A DNA stretch of 64,000 bases from Pedococcus sp031456495 (GCF_031456495.1 NZ_JAVDUW010000005.1:1-64000); one strand, 5' to 3'. Shown: positions 39,656-49,034, numbered from the stretch's first letter. Notes: generated by a model from the letters alone, not told the origin. Translations and numbers: made by a program.

Positions 39656-40993
39656 TCACAGGCCGGGGAGGTACCGCTCCAGCTCGAAGCGGGTGATCTC
39701 GCCGCGGTAGTCGTCCCACTCCGCCCGCTTGTTCCGCAGGAAGAAGTCGAAGACGTGTTCGCCCAGCGTCTCGGCGACGAGGTCGCTGCGCTCCATGACC
39801 CGGATCGCCTCGTGGAGGGAGGTGGGCAGCGCCTCGATGCCCATCGCCTGGCGCTCCGCCGACGTCAGGCCCCACACGTCGTCCTCGGTCTCGGGCGGCA
39901 GCGGGTAGTCCTCCTCGATGCCCTTGAGGCCTGCGGCGAGCATGAGCGCGAACGCCAGGTAGGGGTTGCAGGCGGCGTCGAGCGTGCGCACCTCGACCCG
40001 GCTGCTCTGCCCCTTGGTGGGCTTGTACATCGGCACCCGCACCATGGCCGAGCGGTTGTTGTGGCCCCACGTGAGGTGGGCCGGGGCCTCTCCGCCGCCC
40101 CAGAGCCGCTTGTAGGAGTTGACCCACTGGTTGGTCACCGCGGTGATCTCGGCACCGTGCCGCAGCAGCCCGGCGATGAACTGCCGCCCCACCTTGGACA
40201 GCTGGTACGGCGCTCCCGGCTCGTGGAAGGCGTTGCTGTCGCCGTCGAACAGCGACATGTGGGTGTGCATGCCGGACCCCGGGTGCTGGGCGAACGGCTT
40301 GGGCATGAAGGAGGCGAAGATGCCCTGCTCGAGCGCGACCTCCTTGATGACCGTGCGGAAGGTCATGATGTTGTCGGCGGTCGAGAGCGCGTCCGCGTAG
40401 CGCAGGTCGATCTCGTTCTGGCCCGGGCCGCCCTCGTGGTGGCTGAACTCCACCGAGATGCCCATCGACTCGAGCATGGTGATGGCCGCGCGGCGGAAGT
40501 CGTGGCCGGTGCCGTGGGGCACGTGGTCGAAGTACCCGGCCTGGTCGACCGGCTCGGGGACCTCGCCCGGCGCGAAGCCCTGCTTGAGCAGGTAGAACTC
40601 GATCTCCGGGTGCGTGTAGAAGGTGAAGCCGAGGTCGGCCGCCTTGCCCAGGGCCCGCTGCAGGACGTGGCGCGGGTCGGCGAAGCTCGGGGCGCCGTCG
40701 GGCAGCGTGATGTCGCAGAACATGCGGGCGGTGCCGGGGTTGTCACCGCGCCACGGCAGCACCTGGAACGTCGAGGGGTCCGGCTTGGCCAGCATGTCGG
40801 CCTCGTAGACCCGGGCGAAGCCCTCGATCGCCGAGCCGTCGAAGCCGATCCCCTCGGAGAACGCCCCTTCGAGCTCGGCCGGCGCCACCGCCACCGACTT
40901 CAGCGTGCCGAGCACGTCGGTGAACCACAGCCGCACGAAGCGGATGTCGCGCTCCTCGATGGTGCGGAGGACGAACTCCTGCTGACGATCCAT
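39656..40993 (-). CDS. glnA2: Glutamine synthetase-family enzyme (GlnA2 type)
   Basis: A 445-residue GSI-fold ligase. It has EGIGFDGSAIEGF (beta-grasp), the metal-binding HPEIEFYLL, HHEGGPGQNEIDLRY and GSGMHTHMSLF, and NRSAMVRVP. The adenylylation loop (NLYxLP in GSI-beta) is missing; the equivalent region reads ETEDDVWGLTSAERQAMG. The position beside glnE matches Mycobacterium tuberculosis glnA2-glnE. It may make glutamine or a gamma-glutamyl amine; GlnA paralogues of actinobacteria include such enzymes. A CAGGAT hexamer lies 7 nt before ATG 40993. Confidence 0.92.
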   Translation of the reverse strand: MDRQQEFVLRTIEERDIRFVRLWFTDVLGTLKSVAVAPAELEGAFSEGIGFDGSAIEGFARVYEADMLAKPDPSTFQVLPWRGDNPGTARMFCDITLPDGAPSFADPRHVLQRALGKAADLGFTFYTHPEIEFYLLKQGFAPGEVPEPVDQAGYFDHVPHGTGHDFRRAAITMLESMGISVEFSHHEGGPGQNEIDLRYADALSTADNIMTFRTVIKEVALEQGIFASFMPKPFAQHPGSGMHTHMSLFDGDSNAFHEPGAPYQLSKVGRQFIAGLLRHGAEITAVTNQWVNSYKRLWGGGEAPAHLTWGHNNRSAMVRVPMYKPTKGQSSRVEVRTLDAACNPYLAFALMLAAGLKGIEEDYPLPPETEDDVWGLTSAERQAMGIEALPTSLHEAIRVMERSDLVAETLGEHVFDFFLRNKRAEWDDYRGEITRFELERYLPGL

Positions 40994-41046
40994 GTGACGA
41001 ATCCTGCCCTAGTCGTGTTTCGCCGGGGTTACCTGCCGCGGGCCGC

Positions 41047-42597
41047 TCAGCCCTCGAGCACCGACCGTGCCGCGTTGTGCCCGGGTATGCCGCTCACGCC
41101 GCCCCCGCGTCGCGCGCCGGCACCCGCGAGGCGCACCTTCTCGTGCCGCGTCTCGACACCCCACGTACCGACCTCCTCGGGCCGCTCGGCCCAGGGCCAC
41201 TGCAGCGACCGGTGGAAGATGTTGCCGCCGGGCAGCCCGAGGTCGGCCTCGAGCTCGACCGGGGTGCGCGCCTCGAGGCAGTAGGCGCCGTCGCCGTCGC
41301 GCAGCAGCACGTCCTGGATCGGCTCGGCGAGCACCGAGTTCAGCGACTCGAGGGTGCGGGCCAGGGCGAGGTCCTTGACCTGGTCGTGCTGCTCCTGCGA
41401 GCCCCGGAACAGCCGCGCGGGCAGGTGCAGCCCGAAGAGCGTGAGGGTCTGGGCGTCCGACCCGGCGAGCCCCGGCCCGAGGATCGAGCGGTCCGACAGG
41501 CTGTGGCAGTAGATCTCGCACGGCGGGACCTGCGGCACGCGCCCGTCGGCGGCCGCGGCATACGCCTCCTGCAGCTGGGCGTAGCCCTCGTTGACGTGGA
41601 ACGTCCCCGCGAAGGCGGCGCGCGGGTCCACGGCCTCGTCGCGCAGCCGCGGCAGGCGCGAGAGCAGCATGTTGACCTTGAGCTGGGCCCCCTCGGGCTG
41701 CGCCTCGGTCTCGACCGGGTCGGCGCCGGCGGCGGCGAGGAGCTCGTTGAGGACGGCCGGCGCGCAGGCGGCGTGGACGGTCGAGGCCCGCGCCGAGCCG
41801 CCGTCCCAGTCGACGGTGCCGTCCGGGTCCACGGCGAGCACCCTCGTGCCCGTGCGGATCTCGGCGCCCGCGGCGGTGGCCGCGCGGGCCAGCCCCTCGG
41901 TGACCGCACCCATGCCGCCCACGGGGACGTCCCAGTCGCCCGTGCCGCCGCCGATGAGGTGGTAGAGGAAGCAGACGTTCTGGCGCAGGTCGTCGCCGCG
42001 CAGGTCGGCGAAGGTTCCGATGAGGGCGTCGGTGGCGACGACCCCGCGCACCGTGTCGTCGGCGAAGCGCTCCTCGAGCACCTCGCCGAGGGGGCGGCGC
42101 ACGAGGGCCGCCCAGAGCTCGTCGTCGCCCACGAGGGCAGCGAGGTCCTCCTCCGTGCGCAACGGCTCCAGGACCGTCGGGAAGACCTTCCCCGCCACGG
42201 CCTGCACGCGTCCGTAGAAGTCCTGCCACGCGGCGTGCTCGCCCTGCCCGCCGGTCAGCGCCGCGAAGCCCGCGGCGGTCGCCGCCTCGTCGGCGTTGTC
42301 GACCAGCAGCCCGCGCGCCGGGTCGGCGGGGACGGGCGTGAAGGAGGAGAAGCGGCGCCGGATGAGCCGCAGGTCCAGGTCGAGGTCGCCGACGACCTGC
42401 CGGGGCAGGAGCGAGACGAGGTAGGAGTACCGCGAGAGCCGGGCGTCGACCCCGGCGAAGGCCTGCGCGGAGACGGCCGCGCCGCCGACGTGGTCGGCGG
42501 CCTCGAGGACGAGGACGCGCCGCCCGGCACGGGCGAGGTATGCCGCGGCCGTGAGCCCGTTGTGCCCGGCACCGATGACGACGTCGTCGTAGTCCAC
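41047..42597 (-). CDS. Phytoene-desaturase-like FAD oxidoreductase
   Basis: A 516-residue flavoprotein. The FAD-binding Rossmann motif is at the N-terminus (VVIGAGHNGLTAAAYLARAG, then VLVLEAADHVGGAA) and the family C-terminal motif is GNIFHRSLQWPWAERP...GVSGIPGHNAARSVL. It belongs to the amine-oxidase/CrtI superfamily, in the PYROXD2-like branch, not a proven carotenoid enzyme; no other carotenoid gene is near. GTG at 42597 has TAGGCT 7 nt upstream. Substrate unknown. Confidence 0.85.
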   Translation of the reverse strand: MDYDDVVIGAGHNGLTAAAYLARAGRRVLVLEAADHVGGAAVSAQAFAGVDARLSRYSYLVSLLPRQVVGDLDLDLRLIRRRFSSFTPVPADPARGLLVDNADEAATAAGFAALTGGQGEHAAWQDFYGRVQAVAGKVFPTVLEPLRTEEDLAALVGDDELWAALVRRPLGEVLEERFADDTVRGVVATDALIGTFADLRGDDLRQNVCFLYHLIGGGTGDWDVPVGGMGAVTEGLARAATAAGAEIRTGTRVLAVDPDGTVDWDGGSARASTVHAACAPAVLNELLAAAGADPVETEAQPEGAQLKVNMLLSRLPRLRDEAVDPRAAFAGTFHVNEGYAQLQEAYAAAADGRVPQVPPCEIYCHSLSDRSILGPGLAGSDAQTLTLFGLHLPARLFRGSQEQHDQVKDLALARTLESLNSVLAEPIQDVLLRDGDGAYCLEARTPVELEADLGLPGGNIFHRSLQWPWAERPEEVGTWGVETRHEKVRLAGAGARRGGGVSGIPGHNAARSVLEG

Positions 42598-42604
42598 GGC
42601 CGGA

Positions 42605-42610
42605 AGCCTA
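42605..42610 (-). promoter_or_regulatory. Leaderless -10 box for the flavoprotein gene
   Basis: TAGGCT on the minus strand, 7 nt (TCCGGCC) before GTG 42597. Confidence 0.5.
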
Positions 42611-42859
42611 CGGGTGGCCGGGAGGACGGCGCGGGCGGCTCCCCGGGACCCATGACCGATGTCATGGGACGGTCTCGGCTCCCCGTCCGCGCTGCGGGAC
42701 GAGGCGGCCGGAGGTCACGAGTGCATAACGAAACGGTTGTCGGGTGATCACAAGCGGTGGCTGCGGGGCGTTCACTGTCCCCGTCCCGGTCAGCCGCACC
42801 TGATCGACGGGGCCGACCGAGTCACCAGGAGGAGTTCCAGCGACACAAGGACGGTCCAC

Positions 42860-45256
42860 GTGACACAAGCAGTCCGCGCACGACGGCGGCGGGTCTACAG
42901 CCTGCTCGCCGCAAGCTCGCTGGTGGTGGGGGCGTTCCTCACCACCGGCCCGGCCAGCGCCGTCCCACCGACGGACACGGCCGCGGGGAAGGGCAAGGGC
43001 GGGTCGGACAACCGGCCCCACCCCCTGCCCATCGCGCAGAAGAAGGCGGCCCAGAAGGAAGCCGCCCTCCAGCGACGCCTCGAGGGCGACAAGGCCATGC
43101 AGGGCAAGGTCGCCAAGGTCGGCAAGGGTCAGTACGTCAAGCTCGACAACGAGGGCACCGACAAGATCTTCGTCGTGCTCGCGGAGTTCGGGGACCAGCA
43201 GTACCCCGACCCGCGATTCCAGGGGCCGCCGCCGGACGGCAGCGCCACCGACGTCACGGGCCCGCGCCGCAACGAGATCCCGGCCCCCGACCGCTCCGTC
43301 GACAACTCGACGCTGTGGCAGCCGGACTACGACCGGGCGCACTACCAGGACATGTACTTCAACCGGATGCGGAAGTATTACGAGGCGCAGTCCTCGGGCC
43401 GGTACTCCGTCGACGGCGCGGTCACCGAGTGGGTGAGGGTCCCCTTCAACGAGGCGCTGTACGGCCGCGACTACTGCGGTGACATCGTCTGCAACACGAG
43501 CAAGGCCCTGATCCGCGACGCGCTCGCCGTGTGGACGAAGAACCAGCTCGACAGCGGCATGACGATGGCGCAGGTGCAGGCGTACCTGCGCACGTTCGAC
43601 CAGCAGGACCGGTACGACGTGGACGGGGACGGCAACTTCGCCGAGCCCGACGGCTTCATCGACCACTTCCAGATCGTCCACGCGGGCGGCGACCAGGCCG
43701 CCGGCGACCCGAACCAGGGCTCGGACGCCATCTGGAGCCACCGGTCGTACGCCAACCTCCAGGGTGGCGGCCCCGGCGGCCTTCCCGGCGTGAACATCGG
43801 CTCCAACACCGGGCTCGTGTCCAGCGCGCAGGTGCCGAACAACCCCACGGGCGTCTGGGTCGGCGACTACACGGTCCAGCCGGAGAACGGCGGGCTCGGC
43901 GTCTTCGCGCACGAGTTCGGCCACGACCTCGGCCTGCCGGACCTCTACGACACCTCGGGCAACACCGGTGGCGCCGAGAACAACACGGCGTTCTGGACCC
44001 TGATGTCGTCCGGCGCGAACATCGGCGACGGCGGTCCCGACGGCATCGGTGACGCACCGACCGACATGGGCGTGTGGGAGAAGTTCCAGCTCGGGTGGCT
44101 CTCGCCGCAGGGAGACAACGGACCCTTCTACGAGGTGGCCAGGGCCGGCCAGAAGTCGACGCACAAGCTCGGCCCGAACACGCCGGCCACGAAGTCGCCG
44201 CAGGCGGTGTTCGTCGTCCTGCCGGACAAGAACGTCCCGCTCGAGCTGGGCGCACCGGCGGAGGGCTCGACCTTCTTCTGGTCGACGGCCGGCAACGACC
44301 TCAACACCTACATGACCGCCCCGGTCGCCGGTACAGCGGTGACGGCCAAGGTCCGGTACCAGATCGAGCAGGACTGGGACTACGCCTTCCTCGAGGCGTC
44401 GCCCGACGGCACCACGTGGACGAAGGTCCCGACGAACCGGTCCGACACCGGCCCGCACACCGGCCACAACCAGAGCGGGTTCAACGACTCCGGCACCGGC
44501 ATCACGGGCTCGACGGCGGGCAGCTGGGTGGACCTGACCGCCACCCTGCCGGCGGGCACCACCCGGATGCGGTTCCACTACGAGACGGACGCGGCCGCGG
44601 TCGAGCCCGGCTTCCAGGTGGACGCCGTCGCGGTCGGTGGCACGGCGGTCGCGGACTCCGCGTGGACGCTGGACGGTTTCGTCTCGACCACGGGGTCGGA
44701 GGACCAGTTCTTCTTCAACGCCTACGTGCTGGAGAACCGTCAGTACGACGGGTACGACGCCTCGCTCAGGACGGCGTACAACTTCGGCTTCCTCAACACC
44801 CGTCCCGACTGGGTCGAGTCCTACCCGTACCAGGACGGCCTGCTCGTGTCGTACTGGGACGACTCGTTCAGCGACAACAACGTCGGTGACCACCCGGGCG
44901 GCGGGCTCGTCCTGCCCGTCGACGCCCACCCGCAGTTCAGCCACTGGCCGGACGGCACGCTGATGCGCAACCGGATCCTGTCCTACGACTCGACCTTCGG
45001 TGTCGAGCCCACGGACCCGATCACGCTGCACAACAACGGCGTCGCGGGCAGCATCGCCTCCAAGCCGGCGGTGAGCGTCTTCGACGACACGAAGTCGTGG
45101 TGGAGCAACTGCGACGAGCACGCCTGCACCGGCGCCCACGCGGGCCGGTACGAGCCGGGCTGGTACGGCGTCGACGTCCCCAGGACGGGCACGACCGTCA
45201 CGGTCAACGGCAAGGCCAACGGCGGTCACCTCAACATCACGGTGGCCCCCAGGTAA
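42860..45256 (+). CDS. Secreted M6-family (immune inhibitor A-type) metalloprotease, copy 1
   Basis: A 798-residue exported zinc protease. The Sec signal peptide covers residues 1-35 (RARRRRVYSLLAASSLVVGA, ending ASA), then a Lys-rich propeptide (about 36-100). The catalytic motif FAHEFGHDLGLPDLYDT has H351, E352 and H355. C-terminal beta-rich regions follow (about 500-660), as in InhA proteases. GTG at 42860 has AAGG upstream; an upstream ATG would add about 65 residues unlike any signal peptide. A strong hairpin follows the stop. The neighbour on the other strand is a paralogue. Confidence 0.9.
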   Translation: MTQAVRARRRRVYSLLAASSLVVGAFLTTGPASAVPPTDTAAGKGKGGSDNRPHPLPIAQKKAAQKEAALQRRLEGDKAMQGKVAKVGKGQYVKLDNEGTDKIFVVLAEFGDQQYPDPRFQGPPPDGSATDVTGPRRNEIPAPDRSVDNSTLWQPDYDRAHYQDMYFNRMRKYYEAQSSGRYSVDGAVTEWVRVPFNEALYGRDYCGDIVCNTSKALIRDALAVWTKNQLDSGMTMAQVQAYLRTFDQQDRYDVDGDGNFAEPDGFIDHFQIVHAGGDQAAGDPNQGSDAIWSHRSYANLQGGGPGGLPGVNIGSNTGLVSSAQVPNNPTGVWVGDYTVQPENGGLGVFAHEFGHDLGLPDLYDTSGNTGGAENNTAFWTLMSSGANIGDGGPDGIGDAPTDMGVWEKFQLGWLSPQGDNGPFYEVARAGQKSTHKLGPNTPATKSPQAVFVVLPDKNVPLELGAPAEGSTFFWSTAGNDLNTYMTAPVAGTAVTAKVRYQIEQDWDYAFLEASPDGTTWTKVPTNRSDTGPHTGHNQSGFNDSGTGITGSTAGSWVDLTATLPAGTTRMRFHYETDAAAVEPGFQVDAVAVGGTAVADSAWTLDGFVSTTGSEDQFFFNAYVLENRQYDGYDASLRTAYNFGFLNTRPDWVESYPYQDGLLVSYWDDSFSDNNVGDHPGGGLVLPVDAHPQFSHWPDGTLMRNRILSYDSTFGVEPTDPITLHNNGVAGSIASKPAVSVFDDTKSWWSNCDEHACTGAHAGRYEPGWYGVDVPRTGTTVTVNGKANGGHLNITVAPR

Positions 45257-45278
45257 CAGGTCCGACAAGCACCACGGA

Positions 45279-45308
45279 GGGCCCCGCCGGCAGCAGCCGG
45301 CGGGGCCC
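45279..45308 (+). terminator. Terminator hairpin after M6 protease copy 1
   Basis: A 13-bp perfect stem (45279-45291 with 45296-45308), loop AGCA, extendable by CCACGGA/TTCCGTGG with one bulge. It begins 22 nt after the stop of the plus-strand gene. Confidence 0.75.
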
Positions 45309-45327
45309 TTCCGTGGGCGGGACACGC

Positions 45328-45361
45328 AGGAGCCCCGCGACGCCGTTGTCGCGGGGCTCCT
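45328..45361 (-). terminator. Terminator hairpin after M6 protease copy 2
   Basis: A 14-bp perfect stem (45328-45341 with 45348-45361) and a six-base loop, 29 nt past the stop of the minus-strand gene. There is no T tract. With the neighbouring hairpin it insulates the two convergent genes. Confidence 0.65.
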
Positions 45362-45390
45362 GGGACGGGCGCTCAGGGCGTCCGGTCAGC

Positions 45391-47724
45391 TCACTTGAAG
45401 CTGACCTGCACCTGCAGCTCGTTGCCGCCGTCCTCGGACTTGCTCACCTTCATGACGGTGCCGGAACCGGCGACCTTCGTGGAGCTCCACGGGTTCGTGG
45501 CGTCCCAGTAGGCGCTCGGGTTGCTGTCGTCGAAGGTGGGGATGCCCGGCCGGGACGGGACGTCCGTGGCGATGCCGTTCTTGTGGAACGTCACCGCGTC
45601 CGTGCGCTCGAGGCCGAAGGTGGCGTCGAACGGCTGGCGCCGGTTGCCCAGCTTGGTGCCGTCGTAGAACCGCACCGGGGCCGGACGGGCGTCGACGGGG
45701 AGCACCTCGCCGCCACCGGGGTGGCCGCTGGTGTTGTTGTCGGTGTACTGGCCGTCGATGTACCAGACGAGCATGCCGTTCTGGTACGGGAACCGCTCCA
45801 CCCAGTCGGGCTTGGTCTTCGCCCAGCCGAAGTTGTACGGGCCGGTCTGCAGCGTCTTGTCGTAGCCGGTGTACGTGCGGTTCTCGGCGATGTAGTAGTG
45901 GCTGGCCTGAACGGAGGTCGAGCCACCCATGCGGGTGAAGCCCTTGGCCGTCCAGCCGTTGTCGCCGGACTCCACGTCGTCGCTGAAGACCTGTGCGCCG
46001 TCAGCGCTCACCGTGACGTCGTCCACGAAGGGGCCCTCGTAGTGGAGGCCGCCGTCGGTGGCGTAGCGGAAGCGGAACTGGACGCTCGTGCCGGCGTACG
46101 GCGTGAGGTCCCAGGTCTGCTGCGCCCAGGGCGTCATGGCCTCGTTGTCGACCGGTCCGCTGATCGGCGAGCCGAGCTGGGTCCAGTTGCTGCCGTCGGT
46201 GCTGACCTCGGCGTAGAGGTAGTCGTAGCCGTACTCGATGTTGTACTGCAGCCACGCGGAGACCGAGCCGGAGCTCTTGCCGGTCAGGTCGACCGTGCGG
46301 GTCAGCGTGTTGTTGAGGCTGTCGTCCGCACCGCCCCACCACTCCATCGAGCCGCCGTGCGGCTTGTTGTAGTCGGTGGTCACCGTCTTGTCCGGCAGGG
46401 TCGTGATGAGCGCCTGGTAGTCGGACCGGCTCGCCGGCTTGTCGGCCGAGCCGAGCTTGACGGTCGAGTCCTGGCCGTACGGGACGACCTTGTAGTCGAG
46501 CCAGCCGAGCTGCAGCTTCTCCCACGGACCCATGTAGCCCGGGGTGGTGCCGATCGAGTCGGTGCCGTGGTTGAGCCACGAGCCACCCGACATCAGCGTC
46601 CAGAAGCCGGTGCCGTTGTCGCCACCCTGGGTGTCGTACAGGTCCGGCAGGCCGAGGTCGTGGCCGAACTCGTGCGTGAAGACGCCGAGGCCACCGTTCT
46701 CGGGCTCGGTGGTGTAGTCACCGATCCACATGCCGGAGCTGCCGAGCGGCACGCCGCCGAGCTTGTTGAAGTCCGGGCCGGTCTTGCCCTGGTTGGTGGA
46801 GTAGGCGTACCAGCGGTGCGACCAGATCGCGTCCGCGCCCTGGGCGCCGCCACCGGCCTCCTCGCCCTCCCCGGCGTGGATCGCCTGGAAGTGGTCGATG
46901 TAGCCGTCGGGCTCGTTGAAGTTGCCGTCGCCGTCGTAGTCGTAGCGGTCGACCTTGTCGAACTGCTTGAGGTACTCGGCGATCTGGGCGTCGGTCTTGC
47001 CCTGTGCCTTCTGGTCGTCGTACCAGGCGGTGGCCGTGTCCTTGATGTAGTTCCAGTAGCCGTCGGCCTCGCTGGTGCCGTCACCCTTGACCGGGTTGTG
47101 GCCGTAGCGGGACTCGTTGTACGGCACCGTCACCCAGTCGGAGACGTCGCCCTTGGCGGCGAACCGGCCGTTGGACTGCTTGGCGTAGAAGTCCTTGAAC
47201 GACTCGCCGTCGCCGAACATCATGTCCAGGTAGTGCTGGCGGTCGTAGTTGCTGGTCCACGCGGTCGAGTTGTCATCGGTGCTGTTGCCGTCCCAGTTGC
47301 GGTCCGGCTGCGGGATGTTGTTGTGGACGGGTCCCGCGGTCCCACCGGTGGCGGGCATCGTCTGGGTCCCGAAGTCGGTGAGGATCGTGAAGATGTCCTC
47401 CTCACGCTCCACGGGGTAGGACACGTAGCGGTCCTGCGCGGCCTTGCTGCCCTTGGCGGCCTTGGCGTTTCCCTTCAGCTTGATGACGCGCTGCCCGCCG
47501 CGGGTCTCGGTGGTGGCCTCGCCCTTCACGAGCTTCTCCACCGCCTCCTTGCGCAGCGCGCGCTGGGCGTCGCCCAGCGGGTTGGGCAGGTCGTGCGCCC
47601 GGTTGGCGGCCTTCGGCTCGTTCTGGGTCGGCGCGGGGGTCGCCTGCGCCGGCGCCGTCGCGACACTCAGGGCGACGGCTGCGATGGCCGCGCCCGAGAT
47701 GACGCTCAGATGACGTCTTTTCAC
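45391..47724 (-). CDS. Secreted M6-family (immune inhibitor A-type) metalloprotease, copy 2
   Basis: A 777-residue paralogue of the convergent gene. Signal peptide residues 1-32 (KRRHLSVISGAAIAAVALSV, ending AQA), propeptide about 33-110, catalytic THEFGHDLGLPDLYDT with H351 at the same position as in copy 1. A MAM/jellyroll-like region with FVDDVTVSADG lies near residues 575-590. GTG at 47724 has GGAGGA six bases upstream, unlike the leaderless genes nearby. Its Asn/Asp-rich composition suits an extracellular protein. Probable role: breakdown of external protein for nutrition or competition. Confidence 0.9.
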   Translation of the reverse strand: MKRRHLSVISGAAIAAVALSVATAPAQATPAPTQNEPKAANRAHDLPNPLGDAQRALRKEAVEKLVKGEATTETRGGQRVIKLKGNAKAAKGSKAAQDRYVSYPVEREEDIFTILTDFGTQTMPATGGTAGPVHNNIPQPDRNWDGNSTDDNSTAWTSNYDRQHYLDMMFGDGESFKDFYAKQSNGRFAAKGDVSDWVTVPYNESRYGHNPVKGDGTSEADGYWNYIKDTATAWYDDQKAQGKTDAQIAEYLKQFDKVDRYDYDGDGNFNEPDGYIDHFQAIHAGEGEEAGGGAQGADAIWSHRWYAYSTNQGKTGPDFNKLGGVPLGSSGMWIGDYTTEPENGGLGVFTHEFGHDLGLPDLYDTQGGDNGTGFWTLMSGGSWLNHGTDSIGTTPGYMGPWEKLQLGWLDYKVVPYGQDSTVKLGSADKPASRSDYQALITTLPDKTVTTDYNKPHGGSMEWWGGADDSLNNTLTRTVDLTGKSSGSVSAWLQYNIEYGYDYLYAEVSTDGSNWTQLGSPISGPVDNEAMTPWAQQTWDLTPYAGTSVQFRFRYATDGGLHYEGPFVDDVTVSADGAQVFSDDVESGDNGWTAKGFTRMGGSTSVQASHYYIAENRTYTGYDKTLQTGPYNFGWAKTKPDWVERFPYQNGMLVWYIDGQYTDNNTSGHPGGGEVLPVDARPAPVRFYDGTKLGNRRQPFDATFGLERTDAVTFHKNGIATDVPSRPGIPTFDDSNPSAYWDATNPWSSTKVAGSGTVMKVSKSEDGGNELQVQVSFK

Positions 47725-47837
47725 GGATCCTCCAGTTTTATGTGTGTTGCGCACCCTTCGGCACACACAGGGGCGAGCCAAACACGGCAGGGCGGACCAC
47801 ACCTAGACCCCTGCTGTTAAGGAGTTCGTAAATTTGT

Positions 47838-47849
47838 GACCGATCGGTC
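47838..47849. promoter_or_regulatory. 12-bp palindrome, possible TetR-type operator
   Basis: GACCGATCGGTC is a perfect palindrome in the AT-richer 274-nt space between the divergent M6 protease and panB genes, 113 nt upstream of the protease start. The ACCGNNCGGT form is common for TetR-family operators. No regulator gene is adjacent. Confidence 0.35.
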
Positions 47850-47986
47850 GAGAATTGGTGGGCGTCCGTGGCCACTTGCGTCCGTTTGGTTGCAGCGAGG
47901 AACCAACTTCGTTGCGCGACGCAACCACCTCCACCGTCGGCCCGACCCGTGCCGGCCGCTCCCCCGCCGACACACGACCCTGCTCC

Positions 47987-47992
47987 TAGGAT
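47987..47992 (+). promoter_or_regulatory. Leaderless -10 box for panB
   Basis: TAGGAT followed by GCCGCC and the panB ATG at 47999. Confidence 0.6.
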
Positions 47993-47998
47993 GCCGCC

Positions 47999-48877
47999 AT
48001 GACCGAGCAGCCCAGCCCGTCCTCCCCCGCCCCCGAGACGACCGCGCCGTACGGCACGGGGGTGCAGGCGGCACCGCAGCGTCGCGTGCGCATCCCGCAC
48101 CTGCAGGCGTGGAAGGAGGAGGGGCGCAAGTGGGCCATGCTCACGGCATACGACATGTACTCGGCCGAGATCTTCGACGAGGCGGGCATCCCCGTGCTCC
48201 TCGTGGGTGACTCGGCCGGCAACAACGTCTACGGCTTCGAGACCACGGTGCCGGTGACGGTCGACCACCTCGTCCCCCTCGTCCGTGCGGTCACGTCCGC
48301 GGCCCGGCACGCCATGGTCGTGGCGGACCTGCCCTTCGGCTCCTACCAGGCCAGCCCGCAGCAGGCCCTGGCCACCGCGACCCGCTTCATGAAGGAGGGC
48401 CTGGCGCACGCGGTCAAGCTCGAGGGCGGGGCGGCGATGGTCCCCGAGGTCGAGCTCCTCGTCCGCGCAGGCATCCCGGTCATGGGACACATCGGCTTCA
48501 CCCCGCAGAGCGAGCACGTCCTCGGCGGCTACAAGGTGCAGGGCCGTGGCGACGCCGCCGACCGACTGGTCGACGACGCCGTGGCGCTGGAGCGGGCCGG
48601 CTGCTTCGCCGTCGTCATGGAGATGGTCCCCGCGCCACTGGCCGCACGGGTCACGGAGGTCCTCGGCATCCCCACCATCGGGATCGGCGCCGGCCCCGAC
48701 TGCGACGCGCAGGTGCTCGTCTGGCAGGACATGGCCGGTCTGCGCGGCGGCAAGGCGCCCCGCTTCGTCAAGAAGTACGCGGACCTGCGTGGCGACCTCG
48801 GCCGGGCGGCCCAGGCGTATGCCGCGGACGTCGCCTCCGGCGCGTTCCCGGCGGCGGAGCACTCGTTCCCGGAGTGA
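47999..48877 (+). CDS. panB: 3-methyl-2-oxobutanoate hydroxymethyltransferase
   Basis: First committed step of pantothenate synthesis: adds a hydroxymethyl group from methylenetetrahydrofolate to ketoisovalerate. The 292-residue protein has MLTAYDMYSAEIFDEAGIPVLLVGDSAGN (metal and substrate site), VVADLPFGSYQ, VKLEGG, GHIGFTPQ and GIGAGPDCDAQVLVWQD. A 30-residue Pro/Ser-rich N-terminal extension precedes the core. The ATG lies 6 nt after TAGGAT, so translation is probably leaderless. No panC or panD is adjacent; it stands between protease genes. Confidence 0.96.
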   Translation: MTEQPSPSSPAPETTAPYGTGVQAAPQRRVRIPHLQAWKEEGRKWAMLTAYDMYSAEIFDEAGIPVLLVGDSAGNNVYGFETTVPVTVDHLVPLVRAVTSAARHAMVVADLPFGSYQASPQQALATATRFMKEGLAHAVKLEGGAAMVPEVELLVRAGIPVMGHIGFTPQSEHVLGGYKVQGRGDAADRLVDDAVALERAGCFAVVMEMVPAPLAARVTEVLGIPTIGIGAGPDCDAQVLVWQDMAGLRGGKAPRFVKKYADLRGDLGRAAQAYAADVASGAFPAAEHSFPE

Positions 48878-49034
48878 GGCGCTCGGGCCCGACACGTGAC
48901 CGTCGTCCCGCCCTGCAGCGGTCGGACGGACACACCGAAGTCGTGCAGCGGTAGGACCCACAACGGGTGCCGGAGCGGCTAACGTCGCCGCGTCCGGCCC
49001 CGAACCGGGGGCCGCCACCCGTATGGAGGAACCC

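Noticed and set aside
35140..39696. A very long plus-strand open frame (over 1500 codons) opposite hisD, the MFS gene and glnE
   Set aside because: High GC keeps antisense frames open. Its translation is low-complexity Gly/Arg/Ala/Asp-rich, while the minus strand encodes well-conserved enzymes.
42659..42859. An ATG-initiated 67-residue N-terminal extension of M6 protease copy 1
   Set aside because: The GTG at 42860 directly precedes a normal signal peptide and has an AAGG site; the extension is not export-competent.
49023..49034. ATG at 49023 as start of the secreted gluzincin
   Set aside because: This ATG overlaps the GGAGG ribosome binding site for the GTG at 49035, which gives a normal signal peptide start.
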